A stretch of DNA of 64,000 bases from Hortaea werneckii (Eukaryota > Ascomycota > Dothideomycetes > Mycosphaerellales > Teratosphaeriaceae): the NCBI GenBank assembly GCA_037044905.1, contig JBAOKB010000071.1:744001-808000 (forward strand). The letters are read 5' to 3'. Below, piece after piece: positions 59,101 through 64,000 of this stretch. A program made the position numbers and the translations under genes. The notes under the pieces are model-generated. The model searched no databases, was not told where the DNA came from, and saw only the letters and a program-made list of their open reading frames with translations. Every line of letters starts with the position of its first letter. The first letter of the stretch is position 1.

Positions 59101-62100
59101 GTTTCTTCGTTGTGACCGTCGGAGACATACAGCTGGCTGAGCATACCGATCGCATTGCTCACGAACGCCGAGAAGTTCAGTCCAGCTGACTCTGCGACCT
59201 GTGCAAGGCTGTCAAGCGCCCAGAAGTGCACCAATGGGTGCGTGTCGGCGGCAAGTGACATGAGAATACCGACGATCTTCTTCATGTGGAAGCCTGCTGC
59301 CATTCCACCGAGTTGATTGTGTATGCTTGCCAAGGCTAGGGCGCAACCGGCGCGGACATGCGGCTCCCGGTTGTTAATGATAGTATCGGTAAGATTATTG
59401 ACCTCAGGATCCGTAAGGACGCTGCCAGAACTGCAGCACAGCGCCCCGATGGCATCTGCCGTGATCAGGCGCACAACGGGATCAGAATCCCTGAGGCAGA
59501 TGTGCAGAATCGATTGCAAGGCGTTCTCAGTAGCGTCACGTCGCAAGTCTCCTTTGTGGATCCCAACCTCGCCTATTGTGACCTTACAAGCTGTTGCGAT
59601 TGCCAAAGATATATTGACCGTAATCGCCGCCTTCCGTGCGGGATCCTTCTGTAGTGCGTTGGCACCCATCGAGGATGAGATCTGTTCCAGCGTGCTCTCT
59701 TGAACACGGGGTGCTTGCAAAGGCAGACAAAGGCCAAATGCCGCGATCGCAGCATTAACCGCCTCAGCTCCTGGTGGCGCGGGATCTGCTTCCGTAGAGT
59801 CTTCTAGATAGCAACAGCATGCGTCGTACTCAGCCGAAGCGCCAACCGGTGATAAAATGCTCTCGTCAGCGAGGTCCTCGTCCCCTTGCCGTGATGTCCA
59901 ATGTCTCCGTAAGCTGCGATCCACTGGATTTCTCACGTCCAGACCTTGAACAAGGCTAGTAACGCCGAAGCCATTGTTATCGCCTACATCCCAGATGCTT
60001 TCAAAGGAAGCAGCGGCACTTGCGATCGCTGCGCTCAATGAAGCTGAAGAGTAGTACTCGGCATCGGAAAACGTAGTGACGGCTAATGGTAGTATTGTAG
60101 AGTGTGCGGTCGTCTCTATGCTTCCAGGAGGGCTCAGAGTAAGTAGCTGGGAGAAGCACTGGAAGACTCTCCATCGGACCATGACCTCATAGTCCAGAAG
60201 CTGAAGAGTTGACGACAGGCGGTTAGTAGGATCGTCACTAGTCCTCTTCTCCGGCAAGCTTTGCAGGAAAGCAACCGAGTTCTCGAGCATGCTTGACAGC
60301 CGACGCGAGATATCAGATGTCAACAGTCGCTGGTTGAAGGTCAGGAAGGATCTGATCGAAGCTAGCGCGCACTCGCGGACATGCGCCAGATAAGAGAGCT
60401 CGAACATGGTCCGTTGGCTGATGTTCTCTTTGGCGACTGGTCGTGGCAGGGCATTCTTCCACAACAGCATGAGCTGTGAAAGGTGGATCTTGACGAAGTT
60501 GGGGCCCAATGTCATCAAACCGCCGATCATGATCCAAGCAACCTGCAGCTGACAACTCGATATCCGCAGATCGGAGCTGCCGCTTGACTTGAGCAACGTG
60601 GTCGCTTGCTGCAACACTCGCGCATACACGTCGACGGAGCCGTAAAGTGGATGAAGGCTTGAAGCGCTGAGCACGGCAGCAAGGCCATGTGCATACCCAA
60701 CGCAGCGTTTCGGGCCTTGACGCGGAGTTGCCAGAAGATTGAGCTCGCGATGCACGCTGTTCATACATATAGTGACGGTTGGAAGCAACTGCTGCGGGCA
60801 CGCAACAACGATCGCTCTCAACGCACGCGCCGCATAGACTTGCACCGTGAAATTGGGATGTTGTATAGCTTGTAGTAAGCCCTCACGACACTGCTCGGCA
60901 ATGCCTCCGATAGCAGCGTCGACACTCCCGATGAGCGACGTCAACGCACTGATTGCGCCTATTAAGACCTGTTTCGAGGGCTCTGGACGCTCGCTGACAG
61001 TCGCGGGATAGTCTTTGATGATCTCGTTCGTTAAGAAACGGCAGGCGTTGAGCTGAGCCGTCTCGCCCAGCATCCTCCCAATGACTCGCTCCAGGATAAT
61101 GCGCACCAGTTTGCGGCTTACAAGCTGCCTGTACTTGTTGTACACCAAGCTCGGATGGCTCAGAATGTCGGTGAAGAGATGCTTTGCAATGTCGCCATAG
61201 CTCTTTTCTACAGTGCTCTCGCCGAGGGTCTTCAGGACCTTGATATAGCAGATCGCCACGCCCGCCCGAGCCTTGTTGCCAGTCGTAGGCCTGCAGTAGT
61301 GCGTGGAGAGGATCTTCAGCATCTCAAGTAGAGTGTACGAGAGCGCGGTGGCTGGCTTCTCCGGCGCAGGAGAAGAAGCACGGTCAAGCTCTTCATCCAG
61401 CTCCTCGCCTTTGGGTGCCTTCTTCTGTTTCTTCGGTTTCTTGATGCGAGGTACGGTCTCTGCGCGAGGGAATTCAGAGTAGCTTTTGACAAGTTCGGCT
61501 GCCAATGCAGATGCTGCTGCTCTCCGGACCGAAGATGACGAGCTCTCTAAAGCTTTGTATAGAGCCGATTGCAACTTGTCAAAGTCGTTCGAGTTGTCGT
61601 AGTAGGGTGTGCACCGCACGAGCTGCTCGAGACACCAGCACGCGCTGGCTTGTACGAGTGAGGACTTGTCGCTTCCTGCGATGTTGCGGGCCTGCTTCCA
61701 TATGCTTCGACCAATATCCTCATCGATTGCTGTATTGATCCCCCGTATTACCTTGCCCAGCGCTCTGAAGATCGCACTTCTGTATCCAGTATCATTTGAC
61801 GCCGCCTTGATCGCCTTCAATAATGCAGTACATGCCAATGGCGATAGACTCATGGCACTATCTCCCGCCGCCTCGTAGAGCGAACCCAAACAGCTGGCAG
61901 CAGCATGTTTCGTCTGGAGGCTCTTGTCCTTCCCGCCTTGTATGATTGCCACGAGCTCATTGATAGAATCGTATAGCAGCTTCCGATTGCCCTTGCTGAA
62001 GATGCCGGCGAAGCATCGTCCCAGATTCTCGCGGATCACTCGTGTCGGAGCCGGAGATTGGAGACCAATGACCTGGAATAGCTCCCTCTTGAGCGGTAGC

Positions 62101-62312
62101 TGCTCTGCAGAAGCGCCATCCGCGTCCAGTGCTTGAACATGTCGCACAAGATCGGCCGTGTATGTGAGAAGGTAGAGACTCTGTTGTTCGGAGGGCAAGG
62201 CGTGTAGTTTGGATATATCGAGCTCGAAGCCTGCCTTCTCCCTTTCGCCATTGGTATTGGGCTTCGGAGGGGCTTCAGGAGGTGTTGCCGCTTTCTCTTG
62301 CGACTCGGCCAT
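56193..62312 (-). CDS. LAA1: Laa1/HEATR5-type giant HEAT-repeat protein
   Basis: A single uninterrupted frame of 2,039 residues, near the length of yeast Laa1 (about 2,014), from ATG 62312. Nearly the whole protein is alpha-helical HEAT repeats. The N-terminal part (LPLKRELFQVIGLQSPAPTRVIRENLGRCFAGIFSKGN, then KHAAASCLGSLYEAAGDS and SSVRRAAASALAAELVK) is the best conserved HEATR5 segment. A charged insert (KKPKKQKKAPKGEELDEELD) lies near residue 300. Laa1 binds the AP-1 clathrin adaptor and directs its localisation at the trans-Golgi/endosome; animal HEATR5 links to AP-1 and dynein. Absence of introns over 6.1 kb is notable beside multi-exon neighbours. It shares a 234-bp divergent promoter with the TACO1-like gene. 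Confidence 0.93.
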   Translation of the reverse strand: MAESQEKAATPPEAPPKPNTNGEREKAGFELDISKLHALPSEQQSLYLLTYTADLVRHVQALDADGASAEQLPLKRELFQVIGLQSPAPTRVIRENLGRCFAGIFSKGNRKLLYDSINELVAIIQGGKDKSLQTKHAAASCLGSLYEAAGDSAMSLSPLACTALLKAIKAASNDTGYRSAIFRALGKVIRGINTAIDEDIGRSIWKQARNIAGSDKSSLVQASACWCLEQLVRCTPYYDNSNDFDKLQSALYKALESSSSSVRRAAASALAAELVKSYSEFPRAETVPRIKKPKKQKKAPKGEELDEELDRASSPAPEKPATALSYTLLEMLKILSTHYCRPTTGNKARAGVAICYIKVLKTLGESTVEKSYGDIAKHLFTDILSHPSLVYNKYRQLVSRKLVRIILERVIGRMLGETAQLNACRFLTNEIIKDYPATVSERPEPSKQVLIGAISALTSLIGSVDAAIGGIAEQCREGLLQAIQHPNFTVQVYAARALRAIVVACPQQLLPTVTICMNSVHRELNLLATPRQGPKRCVGYAHGLAAVLSASSLHPLYGSVDVYARVLQQATTLLKSSGSSDLRISSCQLQVAWIMIGGLMTLGPNFVKIHLSQLMLLWKNALPRPVAKENISQRTMFELSYLAHVRECALASIRSFLTFNQRLLTSDISRRLSSMLENSVAFLQSLPEKRTSDDPTNRLSSTLQLLDYEVMVRWRVFQCFSQLLTLSPPGSIETTAHSTILPLAVTTFSDAEYYSSASLSAAIASAAASFESIWDVGDNNGFGVTSLVQGLDVRNPVDRSLRRHWTSRQGDEDLADESILSPVGASAEYDACCCYLEDSTEADPAPPGAEAVNAAIAAFGLCLPLQAPRVQESTLEQISSSMGANALQKDPARKAAITVNISLAIATACKVTIGEVGIHKGDLRRDATENALQSILHICLRDSDPVVRLITADAIGALCCSSGSVLTDPEVNNLTDTIINNREPHVRAGCALALASIHNQLGGMAAGFHMKKIVGILMSLAADTHPLVHFWALDSLAQVAESAGLNFSAFVSNAIGMLSQLYVSDGHNEETAVLVSSNMSVEMPVPAALARGIDSAINVLGPDLQDMAKPRDMILSLVGLFSRESSPTMLLESLRCLEHLSLYAPGHLEYAQYVQRLQADLDSDNEEISQSALHSLSVLMRRDATEIVRTARPGLEDRLWEYLNDVPDQPEVKNIFVNWLHQTGASDPAEWIQRCNVVLTKTKAKSEQPKTAQAKDTAGPDIQDEEIAGFAAASGATKEDESQAPTSTQELMKWQVRLFAMECLHSLIAMISKEAAIVEESPGEAALQSKVADVVRIAFSASTAGVAALRVVGMRIIDQVLKMFGRTPDPDFPEAMLLEQYQAQISSALTPAFAADSSPELAAAAVSVCATFIATGIVTDVDRMGRILKVLVTALENFSQDTQSASIGDLKGLSTNAQVMVRMAVFSAWAELQIASAEQRYLVDVVKPHIAKLVPLWLSSLREYSRLRFEPDISASLGTMAISDDLDTVYAALNRQTLLKFYQASWLSLVDAIASLIDEDSEFVFDALDDKQRAAQESAEGDPAGGTNDLTRKDAEINYREEPVAFFFVLFGLAFESLAVRSNDDESVTRQRNLDILQAMKKILRPSVSGNAIYQEVIFSETVDLLSRMVLTESLSVQTVVVEIARNLCISHPSSRQGLRAPVNGETLSDDIEQLFELTRLIVLVLASVIPGLSETPVSVRLESSEEATTLVRTTLQALVDVSDVFPSIIKTDLHATILHIFVTILGTGACQAAVVPQSLPILRRFIASVSEEERSETPHQLRSAIARMLIILKNAQKRETDASLPCEKNTMLAVTVVLSAAPQYFTEERNLLSRFIGELIEAVEVPMTSRVAAGCVRTLLMAGVEPARLLPAALHFVTNPSDLEGLEDSRKLMTQTITMYASRVPEPQQTIAVVLVVNALLEQASSQGQQSYQETATRLLELAAANSGSFRSAVTSLDPERKSLLEGILKSRAGLQRNTSDFGTDREPTIALKMDFGS

Positions 62313-62546
62313 GGTTTCTGGTGCAAAGCTGTTTCTTTCCTAAGGCATTTCTGTCATCGTGAAAGTGAATTTCGTGCGCTCGTTTATGTGGTGGGATCTG
62401 GTTGCATTGTATGTGCTATATACACGTATCGAGCACACGCGATCTGATCTGAGCGTTACCTTATCCCCGGATCCACTCCGCGAAGCGCAAGGGTCTACTA
62501 CTGAGGCTCGAGACGGAAAGTCGATTCCGGATTCGATCGACTTGAC

Positions 62547-63455
62547 ATGCACGCATCCACATCCATCATGGCACCTAGCAGAGGCTTCTCCAATGCGCTC
62601 CGAACGACGGAGAGATCTTTCCTATGTCCCTCATGTCACTACCGTACCCTCACCACCTCCGCTTCTCTCTACTCCGGCCACAACCGCTGGTCCAAGATCA
62701 AGCACGATAAAGGCAAAGCCGACGCCGCGAAGAATAAGCAACGCTCCGTCTTCGCCGCAGAACTTAGCACCGCATCGAAACTCTTCGGTCCCGACCCAGC
62801 GCATAACCCTCGACTCGCCGACCTCATCACCAAAGTCAAACGGGAGGGTTTCGCCAAAGCCAGCATTGAGGCGGCGATCGCGCGCGGCCAGGGAAGGAGT
62901 TTGACCGGGCAAAGCCTTGAGAATGTGACGGTCGAAGGGATTCTACCGAATAATGTCGCGGTGATAGTGGAATGTGAGACGGACAGTAAGCTCCGCACGC
63001 TGCAAGAGGTACGGTCGGTGATTAAAGTCTCTGGTGGGAACAGCACGCCGACTAGCTTCCTCTTCACGAAAATGGGACGGGTGGTTTTCGATGCGAAGGA
63101 AGGGGTAGGGGCTGAAGAGGCACTCGACGCAGCGCTCGAGGCTGGCGTTATGGATGTCGAAGAAGAAGAGGATGGGAGGTTAGTCGTTTTCACCGAGCCG
63201 GCGGAGGTCAAGGCTGCGGGGGACAGTATAGCGAAGCAGCTTGACTTGCATATCGCTACGTCTGAGATTATATGGGAGCCGAATGAGGAGACGAAAGTTG
63301 GGCTACAAGACGAGTCTGCGGCGCGGGAACTCAACACGTTTGTGGATCTTTTACAGGAACGGGAATCGACCGTCAACGCGATCGCGATGAATGTTGCTCA
63401 AGGCGCTTTGGCTGAGGATCCCTGGAAAGACTTGCAGAGTCGTCTGAGCTCATGA
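62547..63455 (+). CDS. TACO1/YebC-type mitochondrial translation factor
   Basis: 302 residues from ATG 62547; a second in-frame ATG at 62568 (MAPSRGF) would give 295. The N-terminus is basic, Ser/Thr-rich and lacks acid residues for about 20 positions, as expected of a mitochondrial presequence, ending near SASLYSGHNRW. From there the YebC family blocks follow: GHNRWSKIKHDKGKADAAKNK, PRLADLITKVKREGFAKASIEAAIARG, VECETDSKLRTLQEVRSVIKVSGG and a three-domain layout. Human TACO1 promotes translation of mitochondrial COX1; the yeast relative is Dpc29. Intronless. A 5-residue acidic run (VEEEED) interrupts domain 3. Confidence 0.92.
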   Translation: MHASTSIMAPSRGFSNALRTTERSFLCPSCHYRTLTTSASLYSGHNRWSKIKHDKGKADAAKNKQRSVFAAELSTASKLFGPDPAHNPRLADLITKVKREGFAKASIEAAIARGQGRSLTGQSLENVTVEGILPNNVAVIVECETDSKLRTLQEVRSVIKVSGGNSTPTSFLFTKMGRVVFDAKEGVGAEEALDAALEAGVMDVEEEEDGRLVVFTEPAEVKAAGDSIAKQLDLHIATSEIIWEPNEETKVGLQDESAARELNTFVDLLQERESTVNAIAMNVAQGALAEDPWKDLQSRLSS

Positions 63456-63559
63456 TGCTGGTGGTGGATATGTACACTATTGTATTATTAGACGAGATGA
63501 TATACCCCTGAGCGCCCACGCTGAAGAACAACCTCTATGGTTTATGACACAAGTATCTA

Positions 63560-63731
63560 CAGTTCGAACTCGACACGGGAATCCTCCGACTAGCAATACC
63601 GCTCTATATTCATTAACCCCCGTTAATTTTTTCGCTCTCGGCGCTGCTATTATGCACCTTCGGTTAGTAATACTTCCTCTAGAGCAATGAGATGCGTTTA
63701 ATTTCGCGATTCTTATAGCAGGTTTAGACTG
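63560..63731. mobile_element. MITE copy 3 (172 bp)
   Basis: CAGTTCGAACTCG ... GGTTTAGACTG with TA at 63558-59 and 63732-33. Closely similar to copy 1 (shared GGAATCCTCCGACT, CACCTTCGGTTAGTAAT, GAGCAATGAGAT or similar, ATTCTTATAGCA). It lies 16 bp from the stop codon of the next gene. Confidence 0.82.
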
Positions 63732-63747
63732 TATCATCTAGACTATT

Positions 63748-64000
63748 TCAGCGCTCGCAGACAGGCGGAGGTAGCGTCTGAGCAACCAAAGCCTCAGCTT
63801 GCCGCTTCTCTTCACCATCATTTTGCTGAGAAGATATCGTACTTTCAGCTGGAGCACGCTCAATGCCAGCCTTCCCGTCCTTTCCTCCTTGTGTCCCAAG
63901 CGTGAGGAGAGGCACCAAGCACACGCTCAGGAGCGAGCACGCTGCGGCCAACCACATCACAGCCGTGTAAGGCTGGGTCACCGGATCCCAGAACTCCGCC
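63748..64000 (-). CDS. C-terminus of an MFS transporter, truncated by window edge
   Basis: The frame is open from the window end to the stop at 63748, 83 codons. It reads AEFWDPVTQPYTAVMWLAAACSLLSVCLVPLLTLGTQG, a last membrane helix with the Trp/Pro/Tyr pattern common in fungal MFS drug/solute carriers, then a hydrophilic cytoplasmic tail rich in Glu/Gln/Ala. The start lies outside the window, so substrate class and exon structure cannot be judged. Confidence 0.65.
   Translation of the reverse strand, partial: AEFWDPVTQPYTAVMWLAAACSLLSVCLVPLLTLGTQGGKDGKAGIERAPAESTISSQQNDGEEKRQAEALVAQTLPPPVCER

Noticed and set aside
1..64000. tRNA or rRNA genes
   Set aside because: No GGTTCGAATCC-type B box with a matching A box or cloverleaf was found on reading; a tRNA scan would settle it.

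Overview
The window reads as nuclear DNA of a filamentous ascomycete (Pezizomycotina; probably a Dothideomycete, but the class is inference). Reasons: compact genes with short GT-AG introns (about 55-110 nt), branch points such as CTAAC or CTGAC, fungal forms of Hook, Mif2/CENP-C, Scd6 and Cax4, tandem short 'PPELR..IYE' F-box-like genes, and two blocks with an extreme RIP signature (CpA/TpG nearly absent, CpG kept).

Layout. 1-16.4 kb is a conserved gene block: the C-terminus of tuberin (Tsc2 RapGAP domain), RNase H2 subunit A, an unrecognised membrane-anchored disordered protein, Hook, a Myb-type DNA-binding protein, tubulin cofactor B and Mif2/CENP-C. The last Mif2 exon lies about 1 kb from the rest of the gene. 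16.8-37.5 kb is a RIP-degraded, gene-free block. It is split by one fresh 6.8-kb Ty3/gypsy chromovirus (25142-31940) with 402-bp LTRs that look identical, a 5-bp target duplication CTACT, gag and pol on the minus strand, and a separate antisense ORF with a perfect Zn2Cys6 cysteine spacing. 37.6-41.4 kb holds a small membrane protein, two F-box-like paralogues and decayed tandem copies of that family's 3' end. 41.4-64 kb is again gene-dense: a Pex39-like protein, Scd6/Lsm14, an Abp1/CENP-B-type DNA-binding protein, a secreted protein, an RWD-RBR E3 ligase (Itt1/RNF14 type), dolichyldiphosphatase, a sugar transporter, a small unknown protein, the 2,039-residue HEAT protein Laa1/HEATR5, a TACO1/YebC-type mitochondrial protein and the end of an MFS transporter.

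Three related elements of 172-176 bp (38238, 54969, 63560) share CAGT...ACTG termini and TA flanks. They form a MITE family that I do not recognise by name.

The genes are mostly unrelated housekeeping functions and not an operon-like pathway. The most interesting material is in the transposon: antisense Zn2Cys6 ORF, canonical -1 frameshift heptamer, and a possible self-priming PBS paired with the predicted mRNA 5' end. The MITE family, the hairpin-forming 121-bp tandem repeats and the long-intron CENP-C gene follow. All gene models are by eye; splice sites were chosen from consensus signals, reading phase and family conservation.
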